This document shows positions 1 through 11,229 of a stretch of 64,000 nt of DNA, piece by piece; the stretch's first letter is position 1, and every line of letters starts with the position of its first letter. A program made the position numbers and the translations under genes. This stretch comes from Aulostomus chinensis (lineage: Eukaryota > Chordata > Actinopteri > Syngnathiformes > Aulostomidae). Under the pieces are notes generated by a model. It worked only from the letters and a program-made list of their open reading frames with translations, made no database searches and was not told the origin of the DNA. Location of the stretch: positions 62,001-126,000 of the forward strand of contig JBBMOA010000040.1 in NCBI GenBank assembly GCA_037954235.1, read 5' to 3'.

Positions 1-3000
1 AACACTTCATGCATAACTCCTGTATTTTCAGGAAAACTGAGTGAAATCCACCTCTAACTTGAAGTCTATGCATCTTTCTATGCTTTCAGGTTGAAACTTG
101 ACTGAAAACTCACTTTGAAAAAAAGTTATGATAGTTTTTTATCATAGGTCACAAATAGCGTTTTCTCAGCGAGAGAAGGCCAAAATGAAAACTTCATGCA
201 TAACTTCTGTATTTTGATGAAAACTCACTGAAATCCACCTGTAACTTCAAGTTTATGCATCTTTCTATGCTTTCAGGTTGAAACTTGACTGAAAACTCAC
301 TTTGAACAAAAGTTATGGCTGTTTTGTATCACAGGTCACAAATAGCGTTTTCTCAGCGAGAGAAGGCCAAAATGAACACTTCATGCATAACTCCTGTATT
401 TTTAGGAAAACTGCCTGAAATCAACCTCTAACTTCTCTTTTATGCATCTTTCTATGCTTTCAGGTTGAAACTTGACTGAAAACTCACTTTGAACAAAAGT
501 TATGGCTGTTTTGTATCACAGGTCACAAATATTTTTTTCCCAGCGAGAGAAGGCCAAAATGAACATTTTATGTATAACTCCTGTATTTTGAGGAAAACTG
601 CATAAAATCCACCTGTAACTTAATTTTAATGCATAATTCTATGCTTTCAGGTTGAAACTTGACAGAAAACTCACTTTGAACAAAAGTTATGGCTGTTTTG
701 TATCACAGGTCACAAATAGCGTTTTCTCAGCGAGAGAAGGCAAAAATGAACACTTCATGCATAACTCCTGTATTTTGAGGAAAACTGCCTGAAATCCACC
801 TCTAACTTCAAGTATATGCATCTTTCTATGCTTTCAGGTTGAAACTAGACTGAAAACTCACTTTGAACAAAAGTTTTGGCTGTTTTGTATCACAGGTCCC
901 AAATAGTGTTTTCTCTGCGACAGAAGGTCAAAATGAACACTTCATGCATAACTCCTGTATTTTCAGGAAAACTGAGTGAAATCCACCTCTAACTTGAAGT
1001 CTATGCATCTTTCTATGCTTTCAGGTTGAAACTTGACTGAAAACTCACTTTGAAAAAAAGTTATGATAGTTTTTTATCATAGGTCACAAATAGCGTTTTC
1101 TCAGCGAGAGAAGGCCAAAATGAAAACTTCATGCATAACTTCTGTATTTTGATGAAAACTCACTGAAATCCACCATTAACTTCAAGTTTATGCATCTTTC
1201 TATGCTTTCAGGTTGAAACTTGACTGAAAACTCACTTTGAACAAAAGTTATGGCTGTTTTGTATCACAGGTCACAAATAGCGTTTTCTCAGCGAGAGAAG
1301 GCCAAAATGAACACTTCATGCATAACTCCTGTATTTTGAGGAAAACTGCCTGAAATCAACCTCTAACTTCTCTTTTATGCATCTTTCTATGCTTTCAGGT
1401 TGAAACTTGACTGAAAACTCACTTTGAACAAAAGTTATGGCTGTTTTGTATCACAGGTCACAAATATTTTTTTCCCAGCGAGAGAAGGCCAAAATGAACA
1501 TTTTATGTATAACTCCTGTATTTTGAGGAAAACTGCATAAAATCCACCTGTAACTTAATTTTAATGCATAATTCTATGCTTTCAGGTTGAAACTTGACAG
1601 AAAACTCACTTTGAACAAAAGTTATGGCTGTTTTGTATCACAGGTCACAAATAGCGTTTTCTCAGCGAGAGAAGGCAAAAATGAACACTTCATGCATAAC
1701 TCCTGTATTTTGAGGAAAACTGCCTGAAATCCACCTCTAACTTCAAGTATATGCATCTTTCTATGCTTTCAGGTTGAAACTAGACTGAAAACTCACTTTG
1801 AACAAAAGTTTTGGCTGTTTTGTATCACAGGTCCCAAATAGTGTTTTCTCTGCGACAGAAGGTCAAAATGAACACTTCATGCATAACTCCTGTATTTTCA
1901 GGAAAACTGAGTGAAATCCACCTCTAACTTGAAGTCTATGCATCTTTCTATGCTTTCAGGTTGAAACTTGACTGAAAACTCACTTTGAAAAAAAGTTATG
2001 ATAGTTTTTTATCATAGGTCACAAATAGCGTTTTCTCAGCGAGAGAAGGCAAAAATGAAAACTTCATGCATAACTTCTGTATTTTGATGAAAACTCACTG
2101 AAATCCACCTGTAACTTCAAGTTTATGCATCTTTCTATGCTTTCAGGTTGAAACTTGACTGAAAACTCACTTTGAACAAAAGTTATGGCTGTTTTGTATC
2201 ACAGGTCACAAATATTTTTTTCCCAGCGAGAGAAGGCCAAAATGAACATTTTATGTATAACTCCTGAATTTTAGGAAAACTGCATAAAATCCACCTGTAA
2301 CTTAACTTTAATGCATAATTCTATGCTTTCAGGTTTAAACTTGACAGAAAACTCACTTTGAACAAAAGTTATGGCTGTTTTGTATCACAGGTCACAAATA
2401 GTGTTTTCTCAGCGAGAGAAGGCCAAAAAGAACACTTCATGCATAACTCCTGTATTTTGAGGAAAACTGCCTGAAATCAACCTCTAACTTCTCTTTTATG
2501 CATCTTTCTATGCTTTCAGGTTGAAACTTGACTGAAAACTCACTTTGAACAAAAGTTATGGCTGTTTTGTATCACAGGTCACAAATAGTGTTTTCTCAGC
2601 GAGAGAAGGCCAAAATGAACACTTCATGCATAACTCCTGTATTTTGAGGAAAACTGCCTGAAATCCACCTCTAACTTCAAGTTTATGCATCTTTCTATGT
2701 TTTCATGTTGAAACTTGACTGAAAAATCACTTTGAACAAAAGTTGTGTCTGTTTTGTATCACAGGTCACAAATAGTTTTTTCTCAGCGAGAGAAGGCCCA
2801 AATGAACACTTCATGCATAACTCCTGTATTTTGAGGAAAACTGCCTGAAATCAACCTCTAACTTCTCTTTTATGCATCTTTCTATGATTTCATGTTGAAA
2901 CTTGACTGAAAACTCACTTTGAAAAAAAGTTATGGCTGTTTTGTATCACAGGTCACAAATAGCGTTTTCTCAGCAGGAGAATGCCAAAATGAAGACTTCA

Positions 3001-3265
3001 TGCATAACTCCTGTATTTTTTGGAAAATTGCATGAAATCTACTTCTAACTTACACTTTATGCATCTTTCTATGCTTTCAGCTTGAAACTTGAATGAAAAC
3101 TCACTTTGAATAAAAGTTATGGCATTTTTGTATCACAGGTCACGAATAGCTTTTTCTCAGCGAGAGGAGGCCAAAATGAACACTTCATGCATAACTCCTG
3201 TATTTTGAGGAAAACTGCATGAAATCCACCTGTAACTTCAAGTTTATGCATCTTTCTATGCTTTC
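1..3265 (+). repeat. 187-bp satellite, left flank with 935-bp pentamer HOR
   Basis: Head-to-tail monomers of about 187 bp. In order, the typical monomer carries a GGTTGAAACTTGACTG block, TCACTTTGAACAAAAG, TATCACAGGTCACAAATAG, TTTTCTCAGCGAGAGAAGG, AACACTTCATGCATAACTCC, GAAATCCACC and ATGCATCTTTCTATGCTTTC. A five-monomer unit of 935 bp is visible because a rare variant (TATTTTCAGG followed by AACTGAG and GAAGTCTATG) recurs at 1, 936 and 1871, each time followed by the same order of variants, including the TTTTTTTCCCAGCG monomer. Copies 1 and 2 are nearly identical. Copy 3 is in register only to about 2220 and is then rearranged. No gene is present; the short open frames are chance frames in the repeat. 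Confidence 0.93.
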
Positions 3266-3637
3266 AGGTTGAACTTTCACTTCAAAGTCATTTTGCAAAA
3301 AAATTACGTCTTTGATGTCACGGTTCACGAAGACTGTTTTCAAAACAAAAGAAGACTTTTTAAACATTTCATGCAGAACTCCATTACTTTGACCAAAGCT
3401 CGCTTAAAAGCACCTGTTACTTCAAAGGTTTTCATCATTCTGTGTTTTCAGATTTGAAGTTCACTGAAAGGTCAGTGTGATCAAGAGTTCCAGCATTTGT
3501 GATCACAGGTCACACAATGCCTTTTACCAGCAAGAGTCCTCTGGAGTGAACACTTCATGCTGAACTCCCTTATTTAGAAGAAAACTGACTGAAATCCACG
3601 TGTCATTTCAAGGTAATGTAATTTTTTATTGTATTCA
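3266..3637 (+). repeat. Diverged satellite dimer (A'-B'), copy 1
   Basis: Two adjacent units of about 185 bp (3266-3450) and 187 bp (3451-3637) keep the satellite period but differ strongly from the ordinary monomer. Unit A' carries GAACTTTCACTTC, TTACGTCTTTGATG and AAAACAAAAGAAGAC. Unit B' carries GAAGTTCACTGAAAGGTCAG, GATCACAGGTCACACAATGCC, AGTCCTCTGGAGTG and AAGGTAATGTAATTTT. Residual homology is clear at TTCATGCAGAACTCC (A'), AACACTTCATGCTGAACTCC (B') and CACAGGTCACA (B'), so these are old members of the same family and not an unrelated insertion. The same pair recurs at 15213, 16332, 19504, 20623 and 34829. Confidence 0.85.
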
Positions 3638-5950
3638 GTTTGAAACTTTCCTGAAAATTCACTTTGAACAAAAGTTATAGCTGTTTTGTATCACAGGTCA
3701 CAAATACCGTTTTCTCAGCGAGAGAAGGCCAAAATGAACACTTCATGCATAACTCCTTTATTTTTTAGAAAAGTGCATAAAATCCACCTCTAACTTAAAG
3801 TTTATGCATCTTTCTATGCTTTCAGGTTGAAACTTGACTGAAAACTCACTTTGAACAAAAGTTATGGCTGTTTTATATCACAGGTTACAAATAGCGTTTT
3901 CTCAGGGAGAGAAAGCCAAAATGAACACTTCATGCATAACTCCTGTATTTTGAGGAAAACTGCCTGAAATCCACCTGTAACTTCTCTTTTATACATCTTT
4001 CTATGCTTTCAGGTGGAAACTTGACTGAAAACTCACTTTGAACAAAAGTTTTGGCTGTTTTTTTATTATCACAGGTCACAAATAGCGTTTTCTCAGCGAG
4101 AGAAGGCCAAAATGAACACTTCATGCATAACTCCTGTATTTTTTAGAAAACTGCATGAAATCCACCTGTAACTTCAAGTTTATGCATCTTTCTATGCTTT
4201 CAGGTGGAAACTTGACTGAAATCTAGCTTTGAACAAAAGTTATGGTTTTTTTTTTATTATCACTGGTCACAAATAGCGTTTTCTCAGCGAGAGAAGGCCA
4301 AAATGAACACTTCATGCATCACTCCTGTATTTTGAGGAAAACTGCCTGAAATCCACCTCTTACTTCAAGTTCATGCATCTGTGTATGCTTTCAGGTTGAA
4401 ACTTGATTGAAAATTCACTTTGAACAAAAGTTTTGTATCACAGGTCACAAATAGTGTTTTCTCAGCGAGAAAAGGTCAAAATGAACACTTCATGCATAAC
4501 TCCTATATTTTGAGGAAAACTGCCTGAAATCCACCTCTAACTACTCTTTTATGCATCTTTTTATGCTTTCAGGTTGAAATTTGACTGAAAACTCACGTTG
4601 AACAAAAGTTATGGCTGTTTTGTATCACAGGTCACAAATAGCGTTTTCACAGCGAGAGAAGGCCAGAATGAACACTTCATGTATAAATCCTGTATTTTGA
4701 GGAATACTGCCTAAAATCCACTTGTATCTTCAAGTTTATGCATCTTTCTATGCTTTCAGGTTGAAACTTGACAAAAAACTCACTTTGAACAAAAGTTATG
4801 GCTGTTTTGTATCACAGGTCACAAATAGTGTTTTAACAGCGAGAGAAGGCCAAAATGAACACTTCATGCAGAACTCCTGTATTTTGAGGAAAACTGCCTG
4901 AAATTCACCTCTAACTTAAAGATTATGCATCTTTCTATGCTTTCAGGTTGACACTTGACTGAAAACTGACTTTGAACAAAAGTTATGGCTGTTTTGTTTC
5001 ACAGGTCACAAATAGCGTTTTCTCAGCGAGAGAAGGCCAAAATGAACACTTCATGCATAACTCCTGTATTTTTTTTTTAAACTCCATGAAATCCACCTGT
5101 AACTTCTCTTTTATGCATCTTTCTATGCTTTCAGGTTGAAAATTTACTGAAAACTCACTTTGAACAAAAGTTATGGCTGTTTTGTATCACAGGTCACAAA
5201 TAGCGTTTTCTCAGCGAGAGAAGGCCCAAATGAACACTTCATGCATAACTCCTGTATTTTGAGGAAAACTGCGTGAAATCCACCTCTAACATCTCTTTTA
5301 TGCATCTTTCTATGCTTTCAGGTTTAAGATTTACTGAAAACTCATTGTGAACAAAAGTTATGGCTGTTTTGTATCACAGGTCACAAACAGAGAAGGCCAA
5401 ATTGAACTCTTCATATATAACTCCTGTATTTTGAGGAAAACTGCGTGAAATCAACCTCTAACTTCTCTTTTATGCATCTTTCTATGCTTTGAGGTCTAAA
5501 CTTGACTGAAAACTCACTTTGAACAAAAGTTATGGCTGTTTTGTATCACAGGTCACAAATAGCGTTTTCTCAGCGAGAGAAGGCAAAAATGAACACTTCA
5601 TGCATAACTCCTGTATTTTGAGGAAAACTGCCTGAAATCGACCTCGAACTTCTCTTTTGTGAATCTTTCTATGCTTTCAGGTTGAAACTTGATTGAAAAC
5701 TCACTTTGAACAAAAGTTATGGCTCTTTTGTATCACAGGTCACAAATAGTGTTTTCTCAGCGAGAGAAGGCCAAAATGAACACTTCATGCATATCTCCTG
5801 TATATTGAGGAATACTGCCTAAAATCCACTTGTAACTTCAAGTTTATGCATCTTTCTATAATTTCAGGTATAAAATTTACTGAAAACTCACTTTGAAAAA
5901 AAGTTATGGCTGTTTTGTATCACAGGTCAGAAATAGTATTTTCTCAGCGA
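3638..5950 (+). repeat. 187-bp satellite, heterogeneous monomers
   Basis: About twelve head-to-tail monomers with many private substitutions and small indels. Examples are a deletion of about 9 bp after CAAAAGTT near 4430, an 18-bp deletion removing the TAGCGTTTTCTCAGCGAG block near 5388, and TTATTATCACAGG insertions near 4068 and 4255. I see no clear multi-monomer periodicity and no gene. Confidence 0.9.
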
Positions 5951-8900
5951 GAGAAGGCCAAAATGAACACTTCATGCAGAACTCCTGTATTTTTTGGAAA
6001 ACTGCATGAAATCCACCTGTAACTTCAAGTTTATGCATCTTTCTATGCTTTCAGGTTGAAACTTGACTGAAAACCCACATTGAAAAAAAGTTATGGCTGT
6101 TTTTTATTATCACAGGTCACAAATAGCGTTTTCTTAGCGAGACAAGGCCAAAAATAACACTTCATGCATAACTCCTGTATTTTTTGGAAAATTGACTGAA
6201 ATCCACCTGTAACTTCAAGTTTATGCATCTTTCTATGCTTTCAGGTTGAAACTTGACTGAAAACTCACTTTGAACAAAAGTTATGGCTGTTTTGTATCAC
6301 ATGTAACAAATAGCGTTTTCTCGGCGAGAGAAGGCCAAAATGAAAACTTCATGCATAACTCGTGTTTTTTTTGAAAAAATTACTAAAATCTACCTGTAAC
6401 TTCAAGTTTTTGCATTTTTCTATGCTTTCAGGTTGGAACTTGTCTGAAAACTCACTTTTAACAAAAGTTATGGTTCTTTTGTATCACAGGTCACAAATTT
6501 CATTTTCACAGCGATAGAAGGCCAAAATGAACACTTCATGCATAACTCCTGTATTTTTAGGAAAACTGCCTGAAATCCACCTCTAACTTCAAGGTTATGC
6601 AACTTTCTATGCTTTCAGGTTGAAACTTGACTGAAAACTCACTTTGAACAAAAGTTATGGCTGTTTTGTATCACAGGTCACAAATTTCATTTTCACAGCG
6701 AGAGAAGGCAAAAATGAACACTTCATGCATAACTCTTGTATTTTATGGAAAACTGCATTAAATCCACTTCTAACTTCAAGTTTATGCATCTTTCTATGCT
6801 TTCAGGTTGAAAATTTACTGAAAACTCACTTTGAGCAAAATTTATGGCTGTTTTGTATCACTGGTCACAAATAGCGTTTTCTCAGGGGGAAAAGGCCAAA
6901 TTGAACACTTCATGCATAACTCCTGTATTTTTAGGAAAACTGCCTGAAATTAACCTGTAACTTCTCTTTTTTGCATCTTTCTATGCTTTCAGGTTGAAAC
7001 TTGATTGAAAACTCACTTTGAACAAAAGTTATGGCTGTTTTGTATCACAGGTCACAAATAGCGTTTTCTCAGTGAGAGAAGGCCAAAATGAACGCTTCAT
7101 GCATAACTCCTTTATTTTTAGGAAAACTGAGTGAAATCCACCTTTAACTTCTCTTTTATGCATCCTTCTATGCTTTCAGGTTGAAACTTGACTGAAAACT
7201 CACTTTGAAGAAAAGTTATGGCTGTTTTGTATCACAGGTCACAAATATGGTTTTCTCAGCGAGAGAAGGCCAAAATGAAAACTTCATTCATAACTCCTGT
7301 ATTTTTTGAAAAACTGCATGAAATCCACCTGTCACTGGAAGTTTATGCATCTTCCTATGCTTTCAGTTTAAAACTTGACTGAAAACTCAGTTCGAAAAAA
7401 TTATGGCTGTTTTGTTTCAAAGGTCACAAATATGGTTTTCTCAGCGAGAGAAGGCCAAAATGAAAACTTCATTCATAACTCCTGTATTTTTTGGAAAACT
7501 GCATGAAATCCACCTGTAACTGGAAGTTTATGCATCTTTCTATGCTTTCAGTTTAAAACTTGACTGAAAACTCAGTTCGAAAAATTTATGGCTGTTTTGT
7601 ATCAAAGGTCACAAATAGCGTTTTCTCAGCGAGAGAAGGCCAAAATGAACACTTCTTGCATAACTCCTGTATTTTTTGGAAAACTGACTGAAATCCACCT
7701 GTAACTTCAAGTTTATGCTTCTTTCTACGCTTCCAGGTTGAAACTTGACTGAAAACTCACTTTGAAAAAAAGTTATGGCTGTTTTTTGTCGCAGGTCACA
7801 AATAGCGTTTTCTCAGCGAGAGAAGGCCAAAAGGAACACTTCATGCAGAACTCCTTTATTTTTTGGAAAACTGCATGAAATCCACCTGTAACTTCAAGTT
7901 TATGCATCTTTCTATGCTTTCAGGTTGAAACTTGACTGAAAACCCACATTGAAAAAAAGTTATGGCTGTTTTTTATTATCACAGGTCACAAATAGCGTTT
8001 TCTTAGCGAGACAAGGCCAAAAATAACACTTCATGCATAACTCCTGTATTTTTTGGAAAATTGACTGAAATCCACCTGTAACTTCAAGTTTATGCATCTT
8101 TCTATGCTTTCAGGTTGAAACTTGACTGAAAACTCACTTTGAACAAAAGTTATGGCTGTTTTGTATCACATGTAACAAATAGCGTTTTCTCGGCGAGAGA
8201 AGGCCAAAATGAAAACTTCATGCATAACTCGTGTTTTTTTTGAAAAAATTACTAAAATCTACCTGTAACTTCAAGTTTTTGCATTTTTCTATGCTTTCAG
8301 GTTGGAACTTGTCTGAAAACTCACTTTTAACAAAAGTTATGGCTCTTTTGTATCACAGGTCACAAATTTCATTTTCACAGCGATAGAAGGCCAAAATGAA
8401 CACTTCATGCAGAACTCCTGTGTTTTGAGGAAAACTGAGTGAAATCAACCTGTAACTTGAAGTTTATGCATTTTTCTATGCTTTCAGGTTAAAACTTGAC
8501 TGAAAACTCACTTTGAACAAAAGTTATGGCTGTTTTATATCCCTGGTCAAAAATAGTGTTTTCTCAGCGAGAGAAGGCCAAAATGAAAACTTCATGCATA
8601 ACTCCTGTATTTTTAGGAAAACTGCCTGAAATCCACCTCTAACTTCAAGGTTATGCAACTTTCTATGCTTTCAGGTTGAAACTTGACTGAAAACTCACTT
8701 TGAACAAAAGTTATGGCTGTTTTGTATCACAGGTCACAAAAAGCGTTTTCTCAGCGAGAGAAGGCAAAAATGAACACTTCATGCATAACTCTTGTATTTT
8801 ATGGCAAACTGCATTAAATCCACTTCTAACTTCAAGTTTATGCATCTTTCTATGCTTTCAGGTTGAAAATTTACTGAAAACTCACTTTGAGCAAAATTTA

Positions 8901-9690
8901 TGGCTGTTTTGTATCACTGGTCACAAATAGCGTTTTCTCAGGGGGAAAAGGCCAAATTGAACACTTCATGCATAACTCCTTTATTTTTAGGAAAACTGAG
9001 TGAAATCCACCTTTAACTTCTCTTTTATGCATCCTTCTATGCTTTCAGGTTGAAACTTGACTGAAAACTCACTTTGAAGAAAAGTTATGGCTGTTTTGTA
9101 TCACAGGTCACAAATATGGTTTTCTCAGCGAGAGAAGGCCAAAATGAAAACTTCATTCATAACTCCTGTATTTTTTGGAAAACTGCATGAAATCCACCTG
9201 TCACTGGAAGTTTATGCATCTTCCTATGCTTTCAGTTTAAAACTTGACTGAAAACTCAGTTCGAAAAAATTATGGCTGTTTTGTTTCAAAGGTCACAAAT
9301 ATGGTTTTCTCAGCGAGAGAAGGCCAAAATGAAAACTTCATTCATAACTCCTGTATTTTTTGGAAAACTGCATGAAATCCACCTGTAACTGGAAGTTTAT
9401 GCATCTTTCTATGCTTTCAGTTTAAAACTTGACTGAAAACTCAGTTCGAAAAATTTATGGCTGTTTTGTATCAAAGGTCACAAATAGCGTTTTCTCAGCG
9501 AGAGAAGGCCAAAATGAACACTTCTTGCATAACTCCTGTATTTTTTGGAAAACTGACTGAAATCCACCTGTAACTTCAAGTTTATGCTTCTTTCTACGCT
9601 TCCAGGTTGAAACTTAACTGAAAACTCACTTTGAACAAAAGTTAGGGCTGTTTTGTGTCGCAGGTCACAAATAGCGTTTTCGCAGCGAGA
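5951..9690 (+). repeat. Satellite with 1869-bp (10-monomer) tandem duplication
   Basis: The block starting near 5951 is repeated with an offset of 1869 bp (10 x 187 minus 1). A distinctive AAACCCACATTG monomer with TTTTTTATTATCACAGG occurs near 6070 and 7939. GTGTTTTTTTTG recurs near 6362 and 8231. Near 6644/8700 the offset becomes 2056 bp, one extra monomer, because copy 2 holds an additional unit at about 8400-8590. It returns to 1869 by 7101/8970 because copy 2 lacks the monomer at about 6900-7080. The duplication has therefore gained and lost single monomers since it formed. Confidence 0.85.
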
Positions 9691-11229
9691 GAAGGCCAAA
9701 ATGATCACTTCATGCAGAACTCCTGTATTTTGAGGAAAACTGCATGAAATCCAACTGTAACTTCAAGTTTATGCATCTTTCTATGCTTTCAGGTTGAAAC
9801 TTGACTGAAAACTCACTTTGAAGAAAAGTTATGGCTGTTTTTTGTCACAGGTCACAAATAGCGTTTTCTCAGCGAGAGAAGGCCAAAATGAACACTTCAT
9901 GCAGAACTCCTGTATTTTGATGAAAACTCACTGAAATCCAACTGTAACTTCAAGGTTATGCATCTTTCTGTGCGTTCAGGTAAAAACTTGACTGAAAACT
10001 CACTTTGAACAAAAGTTATGGCATTTTTGTATCACAGGTAACAAATAGTGTTTTCTCAGCGAGAGAAGGCCAAAATGAAAACTTCATGCAGAACTCCTGT
10101 ATTTTGAGGAAAACTGCATGAAATCCAACTGTAGCTTCAAGTTTTTGCATCTTTCTATGCTTTCAGGTTGAAACTTGACTGAAAACTCACTTTGAACAAA
10201 AGTTATGGCTGTTTTGTATCACAGGTCACAAATAGCATTTTCTCAGCGAGAGAAGGCAAGAATGAACACTTCATGCAGAACTCCTGTATTTTGATGAAAA
10301 CTCACTGAAATCAAGCTGTAACTTCAAGTTCATGCATCTTCCTATGCTTTCAGGTTGAAACTTGACTGAAAACTCACTTTGAAGAAAAGTTATGGCTGTT
10401 TTGTATCACAGGTCACAAATAGCATTTTCTCAGTGAGAGAAGGCCGAAATGAACACTTCATGCAAAACTCATGTATTTTGATGAAAACTCACTGAAATCA
10501 AGCTGTAAGTTCAAGTTTATGCATCTTTCTATGCTTTCAGAATGAAACTTGACTGAAAACTCACTTTGAACAAAAGTTATGGCTGTTTTGTGTCACAGGT
10601 CACGAATAGCGTTTTCTCAGCGAGAGAAGGCCAAAATGAACACTTCATGCAGAACTCCTGTATTTTGAGGAAAACTCATTGAAATCCAACTGTAAGTTCA
10701 AGTTTATTCATCTTTCTATGCTTTCAGGTTGAAACTTGACTGAAAACTCACTTTGAACAAAAGTTATGGCTGTTTTGTGTCACATGTCACAAATAGCGTT
10801 TTCTCAGCGAGAGAAGGTCAAAATGAACACTTCATGCAGAACTCCTGTATTTTTAGGAAAACTGAGTGAAATCCACCTGTAACTTCAAGTTTATGAATTT
10901 TTCTATGCTTTCAGGTTGAAACTTGACTGAAAACTCACTTTGAAAAAAAGTTATGGCTGTTTTGTATCACAGGTCACAAATAGTGTTTTCTCAGCGAGAG
11001 AAGGCCAAAATGAAAACTTCATTCATAACTCCTGTATTTTTTGGAAAACTGCATGAAATCCACCTGTAACTGGAAGTTTATGCATCTTTCTATGCTTTCA
11101 GGTTGAAACTTGACTGAAAACTCACTTTGAACAAAAGTTATGGCTGTTTTTTATCACAGGTCACAAATAGTGTTTTCTCAGCGAGAGAAGGTCAAAATGA
11201 ACACTTCATGCAGAACTCCTGTATTTTGA
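9691..11229 (+). repeat. 187-bp satellite, heterogeneous monomers
   Basis: About eight monomers in which the TTCATGCAGAACTCC variant begins to dominate over TTCATGCATAACTCC, together with GATGAAAACTCACTGAAATC. This is the haplotype that later makes up the homogenised core. Nothing else is seen here. Confidence 0.9.

Noticed and set aside
3269..3457. 62-codon plus-strand frame over diverged unit A'
   Set aside because: No recognisable domain, and it coincides exactly with a satellite variant; related frames do not persist in the other dimer copies.
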